From an unidentified bacterial endosymbiont (lineage in GTDB: Bacteria; Pseudomonadota; Gammaproteobacteria; Enterobacterales; Enterobacteriaceae): 64,000 nucleotides of DNA. Every line of letters starts with the position of its first letter. Position 1 is the first letter of the stretch. The stretch lies in assembly GCF_918797525.1 (NCBI RefSeq), contig NZ_OU963893.1, positions 3,906,001-3,970,000 of the forward strand. The letters run 5' to 3'. Both the position numbers and the translations under genes were made by a program. The notes below the pieces were generated by a model. It was not told where the DNA came from, ran no database searches, and worked only from the letters and a program-made list of their open reading frames with translations. Shown here one piece after another: positions 41,767 to 57,399 of this stretch.

Positions 41767-44184
41767 TTACCAGGTTTTACCAATGTTAAACTGGAATTGT
41801 TCCGACTTATCTCCATCATATTTCTTAAACGGCTGGGCGTAGGAGAAGACCAACGGCCCCAGCGGTGACATCCATTGTAATGCGATACCTGCCGACATGC
41901 GAATATTGCTCGGATCGCTGTAGTCTGGTACGCCAGCTTCACGCATCTGAGCCGTGTTCTGCCAGTTGGTATCCCACACAGTACCGGCATCCCAGAAGAA
42001 GGAGGTCCGCACTGAATTAGCGTACTTGTCGCTAATGAACGGCGTAGGGGTGATAAACTCCAGGCTCGCCACAGCCATGGCGTTACCGCCCACCGCATCA
42101 TTGGAACTACAGACATCTTTAGAGGATGTTTTGTAGCAATTATCAGTATCGTTTCCGCCGTAGTAGACCGCTTTCGGACCGATGTTGTTGGACTGGAAGC
42201 CACGAACGGTGCTTGAACCACCGGCGTAGAAGTTCTCATAGAATGGCAGTTCTTTGCTGCCAATCCCGTCACCATAGCCCCAACGAGTACGACCCAGAAC
42301 AACCCATTTATGGTCGTCATCTATCGGGAAGTAGGACGCCGTATCCAGCGTTACCTTATAGAACTCGTTATCCGAACCTGGAACAGTCACTTTACCATTC
42401 AGGTTGACGCGAGAACCATCCGTTGGGAAGAAGCCACGGTCAAGACGATTGTAGGTCCAACCGTAGTTGAAGGTGAAGTCGTCTGCAGCAAAACCGTTGT
42501 TATCGCTATTTTTGCTTGCCGACTGGCCGATGGAATCCAGATAACGCCACATCGCCACCTGCGGCTGCATGTTGGACAGGTCGTTATGTACGTAACCTAA
42601 ACCGGCACGCAAGGTGTTGTATTCGTTAATCGGGAAACCAAGCGTACCGTCTACACCGTAGCTCTTGTTGGTATAAGAGGACAAATCCGCGTCGTCTGCT
42701 TTAAAGTTGTTATAGAAGAGACGACCGCCCAGACTCACGCCGTCAACGGTAAAGTAAGGGTTAGTAACAGAAAACTCAGAGTAGGTCTGGTAATCGTTTT
42801 TGGTGCCGTTGATGCCGACAGAGTAGCCCGTACCCAGCCAGTTATCCTGCTGAACCCCCACCTGGAAGCTCACGCCACTTTCAGTGCCATAGCCCACACC
42901 GAAGTTGAAGCTACCGGTGTTGCGCTCTTTTACTTTATAAACGACATCGACCTGATCCGGGCTGCCAGGTACGCGTTGCGTATCGGTGTCAACCGTTTCG
43001 AAGTAACCCAGACGGTTCAGACGCTCTTTACCCTGGTCAACGAGGTCGCTACCTAACCAGGCCCCTTCCATCTGGCGCATTTCGCGACGCAGAACGGAGT
43101 CTTTGGAGGTGTCGTTCCCTTCGAAGCGGATCTTGCGAACGTAGAAACGGTTGCCCGCATCAACGTTAACGTGGAGTTTAACGGTTTTATCAGCGTCGTT
43201 AATTTCTGGCTGCGTCTGCACGCGCGGATAGGCATAACCATAACGGCCGAGCAGCTTCTTAATGCTGTCTTCCATTTTGGTTACTTTAGAACCGCTATAC
43301 AGATCGCCCGGCTGAATTTTGGTCAGCGATTCAATCTCAGCAGAGTGCCCCGCCAGATTCCCACTCACTTCTACACCGGAAAGCTTGTACTGTTCACCTT
43401 CAGTGATATTGATCGTGATGTAGATCCCTTTCTTGTCTGGCGTCAGACTGACCTGGGTTGAGTCGATGTTAAATCGGGCATAACCACGATCCAGATAGTA
43501 GCTGCGCAGGGTTTCGAGATCGCCTGCCAGTTTTTGTTTCTGGTATTTACGATCGCCGACCACGTTCCACCACGGCACTTCGTCGCGCAACTGGAAGGTT
43601 GAGATCAGTTCGTCAGTGCTAAACGCGTGGTTCCCAACGATATTGATCTGCTGGATCTTCGCCGAAACACCTTCCTGGAAGACCAGTTTCAGGTCAACAC
43701 GGTTACGCGGCAGCGGTGTGACAACCGCTTTCACGCTCGCGCTGTACTTACCGACGCTGTAGTAGAAATCTTCCAGACCTTTTTCAATGTCTGCAAGCGT
43801 TGTGCGATCCAGAGATTCCCCCACACGAACACCCGATGCCTCAAGGTTCTGCTTGAGCATGTCATCTTTCACCGACTTGTTGCCGGAGAAAGTGATACTG
43901 GCGATCGTTGGACGTTCTTTTACCTGAACCAACAGCGTATCACCATCGCGCAGGACGCGGACATCCTCAAAGTTGCCAGTGGCAAACAGAGCACGGATGG
44001 TGTTACTGATATCATCATCATTCACCGTATCGCCGGGGCGAACAGGCATACTGAGGAGGGCCGCACCAACGGCGACACGCTGAAGGCCTTCGAAATGAAT
44101 ATCTTTCACTACGAACCCGTCAGCACCGTATACGGTCGCGCTGCTAAACAGCAGCGACGCTATGAGCAACTTTTTCATCGCCAT
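41767..44184 (-). CDS. bamA: Outer-membrane protein assembly factor BamA
   Basis: 805 residues. Signal peptide 1-20 (TVYG/AD), five POTRA domains (about 24-420) and a 16-strand barrel. The lid motif VRGF lies in [12 protein letters not shown] and the C-terminal strand ends FQFNIGKTW with the terminal aromatic. It inserts beta-barrel proteins with BamBCDE. Loop 6 and loop 4 sequences differ from E. coli, with extra Cys in [16 protein letters not shown]. Confidence 0.98.
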   Translation of the reverse strand: MAMKKLLIASLLFSSATVYGADGFVVKDIHFEGLQRVAVGAALLSMPVRPGDTVNDDDISNTIRALFATGNFEDVRVLRDGDTLLVQVKERPTIASITFSGNKSVKDDMLKQNLEASGVRVGESLDRTTLADIEKGLEDFYYSVGKYSASVKAVVTPLPRNRVDLKLVFQEGVSAKIQQINIVGNHAFSTDELISTFQLRDEVPWWNVVGDRKYQKQKLAGDLETLRSYYLDRGYARFNIDSTQVSLTPDKKGIYITINITEGEQYKLSGVEVSGNLAGHSAEIESLTKIQPGDLYSGSKVTKMEDSIKKLLGRYGYAYPRVQTQPEINDADKTVKLHVNVDAGNRFYVRKIRFEGNDTSKDSVLRREMRQMEGAWLGSDLVDQGKERLNRLGYFETVDTDTQRVPGSPDQVDVVYKVKERNTGSFNFGVGYGTESGVSFQVGVQQDNWLGTGYSVGINGTKNDYQTYSEFSVTNPYFTVDGVSLGGRLFYNNFKADDADLSSYTNKSYGVDGTLGFPINEYNTLRAGLGYVHNDLSNMQPQVAMWRYLDSIGQSASKNSDNNGFAADDFTFNYGWTYNRLDRGFFPTDGSRVNLNGKVTVPGSDNEFYKVTLDTASYFPIDDDHKWVVLGRTRWGYGDGIGSKELPFYENFYAGGSSTVRGFQSNNIGPKAVYYGGNDTDNCYKTSSKDVCSSNDAVGGNAMAVASLEFITPTPFISDKYANSVRTSFFWDAGTVWDTNWQNTAQMREAGVPDYSDPSNIRMSAGIALQWMSPLGPLVFSYAQPFKKYDGDKSEQFQFNIGKTW

Positions 44185-44213
44185 CGTTATTATGCGTTCT
44201 TCCTAACACTCTC

Positions 44214-45566
44214 TTACAACCGAGAGAAATCATTGAAAAGTGCAAGCCCCATTAACAGCACCAGCAAAATCGAGCCGATGCGATAACTGAAGTCTTGAAC
44301 TCGCTCGGATACCGGTCCGCCTTTTAGCTTTTCAATCGCCAAAAACAGCAGATGCCCCCCGTCTAACACGGGAAGCGGGAACAGGTTGATTATCCCAAGA
44401 TTCACGCTAATGAGCGCGAGGAACATGAAATAGTAAATCACCCCGAATTCCGCTGACATCCCAGCCCCCTGAGCAATAGAGATTGGCCCACTGAGGTTGT
44501 TCAGTTTCACATCACCGGTTATCAATTTCCCCAACATGTTGACCGTTAGCTTCATCAGTTGCCAGGTTTTATCCGTGGCTTCAAGAATGGCGCTAAACGG
44601 ACCATACTGGCGTATTGTTTTGTACTCATCTGGCAGTGGGATCACTTTCGGCACGACACCTGCGAACCCTTCTGCCTTTTTGCCACCCGATTTGGTATCC
44701 GGGATAAGCGTCAGCGAAAGCGGACTCCCTTGCCTTTCGACTTCAAGCGCAAGCGAAGTTCCAGGATTATCGCGCACCAGAGTAACAAAGGTCATCCACT
44801 GTGTTAATGGCTGACCATCGACTTTAACGATCCTGTCACCCGCTTGCAAACCCGCTTTGCTCGCGGCCGAATTTGCCTGAACTTCAGCTAACACGGTCTC
44901 AATCTGTGCGCCGCGCGGACGAATACCCAATGCCGAAACGGGATCTTCTTTATCAGGCTCGAAACGCCAGTGGCGTAAATCCAGCACTTTGTCCTGCCGC
45001 TGGTTTGATCCAAACGGCGATACGCTGACCGTCGTCTGCGCATCACCGATTTTAGCGACCAACTGTAGCCGCACGGCATCCCAGTCAGGGGTTTCGATGC
45101 CATCAATTGCGTTAAGTTCCATCCCTGGCGTAATTTGCGCACTCGCCGCGATGGAGTTGGGTGCAATTTCACCCACAACCGGACGCACGCCCGGGACGCC
45201 GATGATAAACACCAGCCAGTAGGCGAAGATAGCAAAGATGAAATTGGCTACCGGACCGGCAGCAATGATGGCAGCGCGCTGCCCAATGGTTTTATTGTTA
45301 AACGCGCTGTGACGCAGCTCAGGGGCAACAGGCTCGACGCGCTCGTCGAGCATTTTGACGTAGCCGCCCAGTGGGATAAGGGCGATAACAAACTCGGTAC
45401 CGCGGCGATCGGTACGCTTCCAGAGAGATTTTCCAAAACCAATGGAGAACCGCTCCACCCGCACGCCGCAGCGACGAGCAACCCAGAAATGGCCAAATTC
45501 GTGCACAGTAATCAATACACCCAGTGCAACAATGAACGCCGCCAGATTCCAGAGAATGCTCAGCAT
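44214..45566 (-). CDS. rseP: Site-2 zinc metalloprotease RseP
   Basis: 450 residues, the E. coli length from MLSILWN; an upstream in-frame start lies inside cdsA's 3' region and is not needed. Zinc motif HEFGH (22-26), two PDZ domains (about 115-310) and the LDG metal motif PLPVLDGGH near 400, with four membrane segments. It cuts RseA after DegS to release sigma E, and clears signal peptides. Confidence 0.97.
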   Translation of the reverse strand: MLSILWNLAAFIVALGVLITVHEFGHFWVARRCGVRVERFSIGFGKSLWKRTDRRGTEFVIALIPLGGYVKMLDERVEPVAPELRHSAFNNKTIGQRAAIIAAGPVANFIFAIFAYWLVFIIGVPGVRPVVGEIAPNSIAASAQITPGMELNAIDGIETPDWDAVRLQLVAKIGDAQTTVSVSPFGSNQRQDKVLDLRHWRFEPDKEDPVSALGIRPRGAQIETVLAEVQANSAASKAGLQAGDRIVKVDGQPLTQWMTFVTLVRDNPGTSLALEVERQGSPLSLTLIPDTKSGGKKAEGFAGVVPKVIPLPDEYKTIRQYGPFSAILEATDKTWQLMKLTVNMLGKLITGDVKLNNLSGPISIAQGAGMSAEFGVIYYFMFLALISVNLGIINLFPLPVLDGGHLLFLAIEKLKGGPVSERVQDFSYRIGSILLVLLMGLALFNDFSRL

Positions 45567-45577
45567 AAAACCTTCCG

Positions 45578-46435
45578 TTAAATCGTCCCGAAAACCAGTA
45601 AAAGCAGGCACGCAAACACAGGGACCGCCGCTGTCAGGCTGTCAATGCGATCCAGTATCCCGCCGTGGCCTGGAATCAAATGGCCACTGTCCTTAATCCC
45701 TGCTTCACGCTTAAACATACTTTCGGTTAAATCACCCAGCACCGAGGCCAGCGCGGCAAAAATTGAGCAGATCAGCAGTGTTGACGGCGCAACCTCGAGA
45801 TTTGCCCAAACGCCGTAGCCCCAGGAGATGATCGCAGCCGTAAACAAACCGCCAATGAACCCTTGCCAGGTTTTCCCCGGAGAAACTTTTGGCGCCAGTT
45901 TATGTTTGCCAAACAGTTTACCAAACATATAGGCCCCGGAGTCAGCCCCCCAGACGAGAATCATCACATAAAGCAGCCAAAGCGCGCCGCTGTAGTGGTT
46001 TTCGTCATAATGCCAGACGCGCAGCGCCAGCATACCCCAGAAAAAAGGAACAATAGTGAGCAGACCAAAAATAAGGCGCAAAACTTTTGAATTGCGCCAT
46101 AGCGCCGCAGAACCTGGGTAAAAAAGCACCAGGGCGAGGGCGGCAACCCACCAGACCAGCGATACCCACAGGGAACCGGCAACCAGCGGTTGATGAATAT
46201 CACGTTGATATTCAGGTAACGTAAACAGCATCAGGGCCAATATAAAGCCACAGATTACCGCCAGCCATACCCGCTGTGTCCGCGAGGTAAAGCCGCTAAA
46301 CTGTCCCCATTCCCACGCGGCGAGCATGCACACCACCAGCGTGACAATAGCAAATCCCACTGGGGGCAGTAAAAACAGCGCCGCAATGACAATGGGTATT
46401 AATACAAAAGCGGAAATCAGGCGATACTTCAGCAA
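45578..46435 (-). CDS. cdsA: CDP-diglyceride synthase
   Basis: 285 residues, TTG start as in E. coli. Eight or so membrane segments. The family signature near the C-terminus is readable as [28 protein letters not shown], with the metal-binding Asp. It makes CDP-diacylglycerol, precursor of all phospholipids. It starts 12 bases after uppS. Confidence 0.96.
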   Translation of the reverse strand: MLKYRLISAFVLIPIVIAALFLLPPVGFAIVTLVVCMLAAWEWGQFSGFTSRTQRVWLAVICGFILALMLFTLPEYQRDIHQPLVAGSLWVSLVWWVAALALVLFYPGSAALWRNSKVLRLIFGLLTIVPFFWGMLALRVWHYDENHYSGALWLLYVMILVWGADSGAYMFGKLFGKHKLAPKVSPGKTWQGFIGGLFTAAIISWGYGVWANLEVAPSTLLICSIFAALASVLGDLTESMFKREAGIKDSGHLIPGHGGILDRIDSLTAAVPVFACLLLLVFGTI

Positions 46436-46447
46436 AAGCTACCCCCA

Positions 46448-47206
46448 TCAGGCTTTGTCACCACCAGGCTCGGTGCCGCCGAAACGGCGCTCTCGATTGG
46501 CAAAAGCATGCAGCGCACCTTCAAAGTCTTGTTCATCAAAATCGGGCCAAAGAACATCAGTAAAGTAAAGTTCGGCATAGGCAATTTGCCATAGCAAAAA
46601 GTTACTTATGCGATGTTCTCCCCCTGTCCTAATTACCAAATCCACAGGCGCCAGTTCATTCATGCAGATTTGCTGACCCAGCGCCTCTTCATCAATTTGG
46701 TCGGGTCTGAGCAGCCCTTCCTGAACCTGCTCGGCCAGATGCCGAACGCCCTGGATAATATCCCAGCGTCCGCCGTAATTCGCCGCGATATTGAGCGTCA
46801 GACCGGTATTGTTCTCAGTCAACGCTTCTGCTTTACGAATCCGTTCCTGCAAACGTGAGTTAAAGCGACTGGTTTCGCCAATGATACGCAAGCGAACGTT
46901 GTGGCGGTGAAGGCTTTTTACTTCGCTGTCGAGCGCCCACACAAACAATTCCATCAACGCAGTCACTTCCTGCGCAGGCCGATTCCAGTTTTCACTGCTA
47001 AAAGCATAGAGCGTTAACGCATCAATGCCGTTATTGGCGGCAAAAGAAACGGCGCGACGAACAGATTTCGCCCCAGCTTTATGCCCAAAGGCTCGTATCT
47101 TCCCTTGTCTTTTCGCCCAGCGGCCGTTGCCATCCATAATGATCGCTACATGACGACAGCCATGTACTGGCACGTTTTCGCTTATTGGTTGATTCGCAGA
47201 CAACAT
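46448..47206 (-). CDS. uppS: Undecaprenyl pyrophosphate synthase
   Basis: 252 residues. cis-Prenyltransferase with IIMDGNGRWAK (catalytic Asp25), the FSSENWNRP motif and the C-terminal RTGGEHRISNFLLWQIAYAEL segment. It makes the lipid carrier for peptidoglycan, O-antigen and other envelope polymers. It lies after a terminator and probably starts a new transcript. Confidence 0.97.
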   Translation of the reverse strand: MLSANQPISENVPVHGCRHVAIIMDGNGRWAKRQGKIRAFGHKAGAKSVRRAVSFAANNGIDALTLYAFSSENWNRPAQEVTALMELFVWALDSEVKSLHRHNVRLRIIGETSRFNSRLQERIRKAEALTENNTGLTLNIAANYGGRWDIIQGVRHLAEQVQEGLLRPDQIDEEALGQQICMNELAPVDLVIRTGGEHRISNFLLWQIAYAELYFTDVLWPDFDEQDFEGALHAFANRERRFGGTEPGGDKA

Positions 47207-47265
47207 AACGCGTTTTTGGTCCCTGAAAAGGATTTAACGGTACTCAGGAATACTGAAGCCTAAAC

Positions 47266-47293
47266 ATAAAAAAGCCGTGTCATACCACGGCTT
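47266..47293 (-). terminator. Terminator between dxr and uppS
   Basis: On the minus strand AAGCCGTG-GTATGA-CACGGCTTTTTT: eight base pairs then T run, inside the 186-base gap after dxr. Confidence 0.8.
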
Positions 47294-47392
47294 ACCTGAC
47301 CACTCAAAGCCAAATACCTGCGATCAGGTGGCGCAGACTATATCACTGAAGCCCTACGCTAACAAATAGCACGACTCCTGGTGCTTGCTTTA

Positions 47393-48592
47393 TCACCAGC
47401 TTGCGAGACGCGTCACCTGTTTACGTGCCGCAATACGCGCCTGTGCATCCACCGCCAGCACCTCTTCCACACGTTGTGGCTCACGCAAATCCATTATCTC
47501 CAGTACCGACGAATTCAGAGCCGCAATGTCGGTAAAGCGAATTTGCTGATTCAGAAAAGCCTCAACGGTAATTTCATTGGCTGCATTGAGCGCCGTCGTC
47601 GCCGCCTGCCCTTGCTCAAAAGCATTCATTGCCAGCTTGAGGCACGGATAACGATCGTAATCAGGCTCGCTAAAGGTCAGTGAACTGAGCTTGCAGAAAT
47701 CAAGTGGTTTAACCCCGGACTGCGCGCGCTTTGGCCACGCCATGGCGTGCGCTATTGGCGTGCGCATATCCGGTTCGCCCAACTGTGCCAGCACGCTGCC
47801 GTCCTGATATCGCACCATTGAGTGAATCACCGACTGCGGGTGGATTAGCACTTCCATTTGTTTCGCTGACGCGTTAAATAGCCAGCGGGCTTCAATGTAT
47901 TCCAGACCTTTGTTCATCATGGTGGCAGAATCGACGGAGATTTTACGCCCCATTGACCAATTCGGATGGCGGCACGCCTGGTCTGGCATCATGGCGCTCA
48001 GTTCAGACAGTGGCGTTTCACGGAACGGGCCACCAGACCCGGTAAGCAGAATCGACACAACGCCATTCTGCTCCAGATCAGCGTACCCCAGGTTCTGTTG
48101 AAAAGGTTGCGGTAAACTCTGAAAAATCGCGTTATGTTCGCTGTCGACCGGTAAAAGGCGCGCGCCACGCTGCTTAACGGCTTCCATAAACAGGCGTCCG
48201 CAGGTCACCAGCGACTCTTTATTTGCCAACAGCACGTCTTTACCGGCGTCAATCGCCGCAAGCGTCGGCAACAGCCCTGCCGCCCCGACGATAGCGGCCA
48301 TGACCTGGTTGACCTCATCCAGCGCCGCCATGTCGCAGGCCGCCTGTTGTCCACTGAGCACCTCCGTGCGGCAGCCTTTCTCCAGCAGCACTGCTTTCAC
48401 CTGGCGGGCGCGCTCTTCGTCATCCATCACCGCATAGCGGGGGGTGAACTCCAGACACTGCTCAACCATTCGCTGCACGTTCTTACCGGCGACCAGCGCC
48501 GTCACGGTGTAAAGTTCAGGATTATGGCGAACAACATCAAGAGTGCTGCAACCGATAGAGCCGGTTGAGCCGAGGAGAGTTAAATGCTTCAT
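47393..48592 (-). CDS. dxr: 1-deoxy-D-xylulose 5-phosphate reductoisomerase
   Basis: 399 residues. NADPH-binding [13 protein letters not shown] at the start, the metal and substrate residues in [21 protein letters not shown], and [19 protein letters not shown]. It makes MEP, the committed step of non-mevalonate isoprenoid synthesis, feeding UppS next door. Confidence 0.98.
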   Translation of the reverse strand: MKHLTLLGSTGSIGCSTLDVVRHNPELYTVTALVAGKNVQRMVEQCLEFTPRYAVMDDEERARQVKAVLLEKGCRTEVLSGQQAACDMAALDEVNQVMAAIVGAAGLLPTLAAIDAGKDVLLANKESLVTCGRLFMEAVKQRGARLLPVDSEHNAIFQSLPQPFQQNLGYADLEQNGVVSILLTGSGGPFRETPLSELSAMMPDQACRHPNWSMGRKISVDSATMMNKGLEYIEARWLFNASAKQMEVLIHPQSVIHSMVRYQDGSVLAQLGEPDMRTPIAHAMAWPKRAQSGVKPLDFCKLSSLTFSEPDYDRYPCLKLAMNAFEQGQAATTALNAANEITVEAFLNQQIRFTDIAALNSSVLEIMDLREPQRVEEVLAVDAQARIAARKQVTRLASW

Positions 48593-48685
48593 GGGATGCC
48601 CGAAAAGTTAGACCAGAAAAAAGCAAAACGCCGCCAGCAAGACACAGAGTCCCTCTGAACGGCGTTTATCAGTGTATGGCAAAAA

Positions 48686-49243
48686 TCAGAACTGCATCAG
48701 TTCCGCTTCTTTATCTGCCAGCGCCGCATCAATTTTCTTGATAGCCGCGTCAGTCATTTTCTGCACGTCATCCTGAGAACGACGGTCATCATCTTCACTG
48801 ATCTCTTTCTCTTTCAGCAGCGCTTTTACTTTGTCGTTCGCGTCGCGGCGAACGTTACGCACGGACACTCGACCCTGCTCGGCTTCACCGCGCACCACTT
48901 TGATCAGATCTTTACGGCGCTCTTCCGTCAGTGCTGGCAGTGGAACACGAATATCAGCGCCCGCAGAACTTGGGTTCAGACCGAGGTCTGACGCCATAAT
49001 CGCTTTTTCAATGGCCGGGCTCATAGAGCGGTCGAACACGTTGATTTTCAGCGTACGGGTATCTTCAACAGTCACGCTCGCCAGCTGGCGCAGTGGCGTT
49101 GGCGTGCCGTAGTATTCTACGATAATGCCATCCAGCAGGCTTGGGGAAGCGCGGCCAGTACGGATTTTGCTGATTTGGTTTTTGAACGCTTCTACGCATT
49201 TATCCATGCGTACTTCAGCATCTTTTCTGATGTCGTTAATCAC
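48686..49243 (-). CDS. frr: Ribosome recycling factor
   Basis: 185 residues, GTG start as in E. coli. Three-helix bundle plus beta domain; conserved [15 protein letters not shown] and [13 protein letters not shown] are visible. With EF-G it splits post-termination ribosomes. Confidence 0.98.
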   Translation of the reverse strand: MINDIRKDAEVRMDKCVEAFKNQISKIRTGRASPSLLDGIIVEYYGTPTPLRQLASVTVEDTRTLKINVFDRSMSPAIEKAIMASDLGLNPSSAGADIRVPLPALTEERRKDLIKVVRGEAEQGRVSVRNVRRDANDKVKALLKEKEISEDDDRRSQDDVQKMTDAAIKKIDAALADKEAELMQF

Positions 49244-49411
49244 GTTACGAATCCTTGAAAACTTGTCTCAGGCAGACTATCCGCCAGCACAACGCTACAG
49301 GTGTGCTAAGTATAGTCGCGTTTAATTCATGACAACGCCAAAGGCGTTATCCGGGTAAGATACCACTACCAAGTAAAGCGGAATCTTACCTGTATTTATC
49401 GCCGACGGAAA

Positions 49412-50137
49412 TTATTCCGTGATCAAAGTGCCTTCTTTTTCACCCATGACCACGCGACGCAGTGCGCCAGGTTTGTTCATGTTGAAGACACGAATCGGCA
49501 GTTTGTGGTCACGAGCCAGCGTAAAGGCGGCAAGATCCATCACTTTTAGTTCTTTATCCAGTACTTCACTGTAGCTCAGCTGATCGTACATGGTGGCAGA
49601 CGGATCTTTCGCCGGGTCGGCAGTAAACACGCCATCCACTTTGGTTGCTTTCAGCACCACATCGGCTTCGATTTCGATACCGCGCAGGCAGGCTGCGGAA
49701 TCGGTGGTAAAGAACGGGTTACCCGTACCGGCGGAGAGGATCACCACGCGGTTGTTACGCAGCAGGCTTATAGCTTCAGCCCAGCTGTAGTTATCGCATA
49801 CGCCATTCAGTGGAATAGCGGACATCAGGCGGGCGTTTACATAGGCGCGATGCAGGGCATCACGCATTGCCAGGCCATTCATTACGGTTGCCAGCATACC
49901 CATGTGGTCGCCCACAACGCGGTTCATCCCCGCTTTCGCCAGACCAGCACCACGGAAAAGGTTGCCACCGCCAATGACCACGCCAACCTGAATACCCAGT
50001 TCGACCAGTTCTTTGATTTCCTGTGCCATGCGGTCAAGAATGCTTGCGTCAATACCGAAGCCTTCCGTTCCCTGCAGCGCTTCGCCACTCAGCTTAAGCA
50101 GAATGCGTTTGTACACGGGTTTTGCATTGGTAGCCAT
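49412..50137 (-). CDS. pyrH: UMP kinase
   Basis: 241 residues, amino-acid-kinase fold: [46 protein letters not shown], and [13 protein letters not shown] hexamer that phosphorylates UMP, activated by GTP and inhibited by UTP. Between tsf and frr, as in most gamma-proteobacteria. Confidence 0.98.
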   Translation of the reverse strand: MATNAKPVYKRILLKLSGEALQGTEGFGIDASILDRMAQEIKELVELGIQVGVVIGGGNLFRGAGLAKAGMNRVVGDHMGMLATVMNGLAMRDALHRAYVNARLMSAIPLNGVCDNYSWAEAISLLRNNRVVILSAGTGNPFFTTDSAACLRGIEIEADVVLKATKVDGVFTADPAKDPSATMYDQLSYSEVLDKELKVMDLAAFTLARDHKLPIRVFNMNKPGALRRVVMGEKEGTLITE

Positions 50138-50252
50138 GTTTCTTTCCTGAGACTGTCAACGATTAAGATGGGGGTTTAATTCTGGCGACATGTTAAGTCG
50201 CAAATCAGCGCAACGATAGTGGAGCTCGTCTGATTTCGTGTGACGGGTGACA

Positions 50253-50283
50253 AAAAGAAGCCGCCCTCAGGCGGCTCCTTTTC
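50253..50283 (-). terminator. Terminator after tsf
   Basis: GAGCCGCCTGAGGGCGGCTTCTTTTTG on the minus strand, directly past the tsf stop; separates the rpsB-tsf transcript from pyrH. Confidence 0.85.
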
Positions 50284-50288
50284 AATCA

Positions 50289-51140
50289 TTAAGACTGCTT
50301 AGACATTGCAGCAACTTCTGCTGCGAAATCAGTCTCAACTTTCTCGATGCCTTCGCCCACTTCGAAGCGGATGAAGCCAGTCACGTCAGCGTTATGCTCT
50401 TTCAGCAATTGAGCAACAGACTTGCCTGGATCCATAACGAATGGCTGACCGGTCAGAGAAACTTCGCCAGTGAATTTCTTCATGCGGCCTTCAACCATTT
50501 TCTCTGCGATTTCTTTTGGCTTACCAGACTGCATCGCGATGTCCAGCTGAACCTGGTACTCTTTTTCTACCACTTCAGCAGACACGTCTTCTGGCTTAAC
50601 GAATTCTGGCTTGCTTGCAGCGATGTGCATTGCCAGCTGTTTAACCAGCTCTTCGTCAGCGCCTTTAGCCGCAACCAGAACACCGATACGTGCGCCGTGC
50701 TGGTATGAACCCAGGACATCGCCTTCCAGGGAAGAGACGCGACGGATGTTGATGTTCTCACCGATTTTAGCAACCAGCGCAACGCGTTCTTCTTCGAACT
50801 GTGCTTTCAGAACGTCAACGTCAGTGATTTTACCCGCAATCGCTGCGTCCAGAACTTTGTTAGCAAATGCCTGGAAGCCGCCATCTTTAGCAACGAAGTC
50901 AGTCTGGCAGTTAACTTCCAGAATGATACCGTAGTTGCCGTCGATTTTGGTGATGATCACGCCGTCAGCAGCAACGTTGCCTGCTTTTTTAGCTGCTTTG
51001 ATCGCACCGGATTTACGCATGTTTTCGATTGCCAGCTCAATGTCGCCGTTCGCTTCAGTCAGCGCTTTTTTGCAATCCATCATGCCTGCGCCAGTACGCT
51101 CGCGCAGCTCTTTTACCAGGGATGCGGTAATTTCAGCCAT
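50289..51140 (-). CDS. tsf: Elongation factor Ts
   Basis: 283 residues, the E. coli length, from [21 protein letters not shown]. The TDFV motif in [14 protein letters not shown], which opens the EF-Tu nucleotide site, is intact. A longer open frame with 29 extra codons covers the attenuator region and is not used. Confidence 0.98.
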   Translation of the reverse strand: MAEITASLVKELRERTGAGMMDCKKALTEANGDIELAIENMRKSGAIKAAKKAGNVAADGVIITKIDGNYGIILEVNCQTDFVAKDGGFQAFANKVLDAAIAGKITDVDVLKAQFEEERVALVAKIGENINIRRVSSLEGDVLGSYQHGARIGVLVAAKGADEELVKQLAMHIAASKPEFVKPEDVSAEVVEKEYQVQLDIAMQSGKPKEIAEKMVEGRMKKFTGEVSLTGQPFVMDPGKSVAQLLKEHNADVTGFIRFEVGEGIEKVETDFAAEVAAMSKQS

Positions 51141-51195
51141 TCTTAAATCCTCGGGAGATGTGAACTGCCCGGCCGGGGCCAAACAGTATAAATTG

Positions 51196-51220
51196 AAAAA
51201 AGGGGCCGATAATTGGCCCC
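51196..51220 (-). terminator. Attenuator between rpsB and tsf
   Basis: GGGGCCAATTATCGGCCCCTTTTTT on the minus strand; in E. coli the equivalent hairpin lets only part of the transcripts continue into tsf. Confidence 0.8.
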
Positions 51221-51256
51221 TATTCATACACGGTACTAATAAGGGGTAAAACCTTA

Positions 51257-52181
<925 letters not shown>

Positions 52182-52302
52182 CAGTTGTTGGCTGAGTGTG
52201 CTGTTAATGATTCTCAATTTGGCACGGAGTGGGCCTGACTGATACCATTAACGATACTCAGTTTAGTATTGTCGAAAAAATCGACACCGATGGACAGATT
52301 AC

Positions 52303-55835
<3,533 letters not shown>

Positions 55836-55867
55836 TGTGTTTTTTAGTGAAATGGAAAGAGTAAACA

Positions 55868-56692
55868 ATGCAGCAGTTACAGAACGTTATTGAGTCCGCT
55901 TTTGAGCGTCGCGCCGAGATCACTCCGGCTAATGTAGATACCGTTACCCGTGAAGCGGTTAACCAGGTGATTTCTCTGCTGGATTCCGGCGCGCTGCGTG
56001 TAGCAGAAAAAATTGGCGGTCAGTGGGTAACTCATCAATGGCTGAAGAAAGCCGTGCTGCTCTCTTTCCGTATCAACGATAACCAGGTTATCGACGGGGC
56101 AGAAAGCCGCTACTTTGACAAAGTGCCGATGAAATTCGCTGACTACAACGAAGCACGTTTCCAGAAAGAAGGCTTCCGCGTGGTGCCACCTGCCGCAGTT
56201 CGCCAGGGTGCATTCATCGCGCGCAACACCGTGCTAATGCCCTCTTACGTCAACATCGGTGCTTACGTTGACGAAGGCACCATGGTGGACACCTGGGCAA
56301 CCGTCGGTTCTTGCGCGCAAATCGGTAAAAATGTTCACCTCTCCGGCGGCGTCGGGATCGGTGGCGTACTGGAGCCACTGCAGGCTAATCCTACCATCAT
56401 CGAAGATAACTGCTTTATCGGCGCCCGTTCCGAAGTGGTTGAAGGCGTTATCGTTGAAGAAGGTTCCGTGATCTCGATGGGCGTTTACATCGGTCAGAGC
56501 ACCCGCATTTACGATCGTGAAACCGGCGAAGTGCACTACGGCCGCGTGCCGGCAGGTTCCGTTGTTGTCTCCGGCAACCTGCCGTCTAAAGATGGCACAT
56601 ACAGCCTGTACTGTGCGGTTATCGTGAAGAAGGTCGACGCGAAAACCCGCGGTAAGGTCGGGATTAACGAACTGCTGCGCACCATCGACTAA
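55868..56692 (+). CDS. dapD: Tetrahydrodipicolinate N-succinyltransferase
   Basis: 274 residues. N-terminal helical domain and a left-handed beta-helix (about 100-230) with [32 protein letters not shown] and [10 protein letters not shown]. It succinylates tetrahydrodipicolinate in lysine and diaminopimelate synthesis. Starts 32 bases after glnD; a strong terminator follows. Confidence 0.98.
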   Translation: MQQLQNVIESAFERRAEITPANVDTVTREAVNQVISLLDSGALRVAEKIGGQWVTHQWLKKAVLLSFRINDNQVIDGAESRYFDKVPMKFADYNEARFQKEGFRVVPPAAVRQGAFIARNTVLMPSYVNIGAYVDEGTMVDTWATVGSCAQIGKNVHLSGGVGIGGVLEPLQANPTIIEDNCFIGARSEVVEGVIVEEGSVISMGVYIGQSTRIYDRETGEVHYGRVPAGSVVVSGNLPSKDGTYSLYCAVIVKKVDAKTRGKVGINELLRTID

Positions 56693-56700
56693 TGGGTTAT

Positions 56701-56731
56701 AAAAAAAGCGGGGGCAACCCCGCTTTTTTTG
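56701..56731 (+). terminator. Terminator of dapD
   Basis: AAAAAAAGCGGGGGCAACCCCGCTTTTTTTG: GC stem with long flanking A and T runs. Confidence 0.92.
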
Positions 56732-56802
56732 TATCTGAGGGTGGCGAAAATAGATTTTTTCGTTAATTATTCAAAGGTTATGTTGAGATCAAGGGTACCG
56801 CT

Positions 56803-57189
56803 ATGTACGATAATCTGAAAAGTCTGGGCATTACCAATCCTGATGAAATCGATCGTTACAGCCTTCGCCAGGAAGCCAACAACGACATTTTAAAAATCTA
56901 TTTTCACAAGGACAAAGGCGAGTTTTTCGCCAAAAGCGTCAAGTTTAAATATCCGCGCCAGCGTAAGACCGTGGTTGCCGATGGTATCGGCCAGGGTTAC
57001 AAAGAAGTACAGGAAATTAGCCCTAACCTGCGCTATGTGATTGATGAACTGGATCAGATCTGCCAGCGCGATCGCACCGACGTTGACCTGAAACGTAAAA
57101 TCCTTGATGACCTGCGTCATCTGGAGAGCGTGGTCACCAATAAGATCAGCGAAATTGAATCCGATCTGGAAAAACTCACCCGCAAGTAA
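56803..57189 (+). CDS. yaeH: Conserved protein YaeH (DUF3461)
   Basis: 128 residues. Conserved N-terminal [32 protein letters not shown] followed by [15 protein letters not shown] and a C-terminal coiled coil (about 80-128, charged heptads). Widely conserved in gamma-proteobacteria, function unknown. Confidence 0.93.
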   Translation: MYDNLKSLGITNPDEIDRYSLRQEANNDILKIYFHKDKGEFFAKSVKFKYPRQRKTVVADGIGQGYKEVQEISPNLRYVIDELDQICQRDRTDVDLKRKILDDLRHLESVVTNKISEIESDLEKLTRK

Positions 57190-57202
57190 ATCATCATTCC
57201 AG

Positions 57203-57226
57203 AGGCCAGGACACTGGCCTTTCTCA
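57203..57226 (+). terminator. Terminator-like hairpin after yaeH
   Basis: AGGCCAG-GACA-CTGGCCTTTCTC, a seven-base-pair stem with a short T run, 13 bases after yaeH. Confidence 0.65.
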
Positions 57227-57399
57227 AAACCTCACATAGAACCTCATTTTTTATCATTAACTGTCCTCCAGGATAACAAAATATTTTCCGACATCACCCA
57301 CATCATTAAACATCAAAACGAAAGTAATTGAGTTTTCTTATCTCATGCAAAAGGTAAGGTTTATTCATCCTTAACCAATAAACATGAGATTAACAAACC

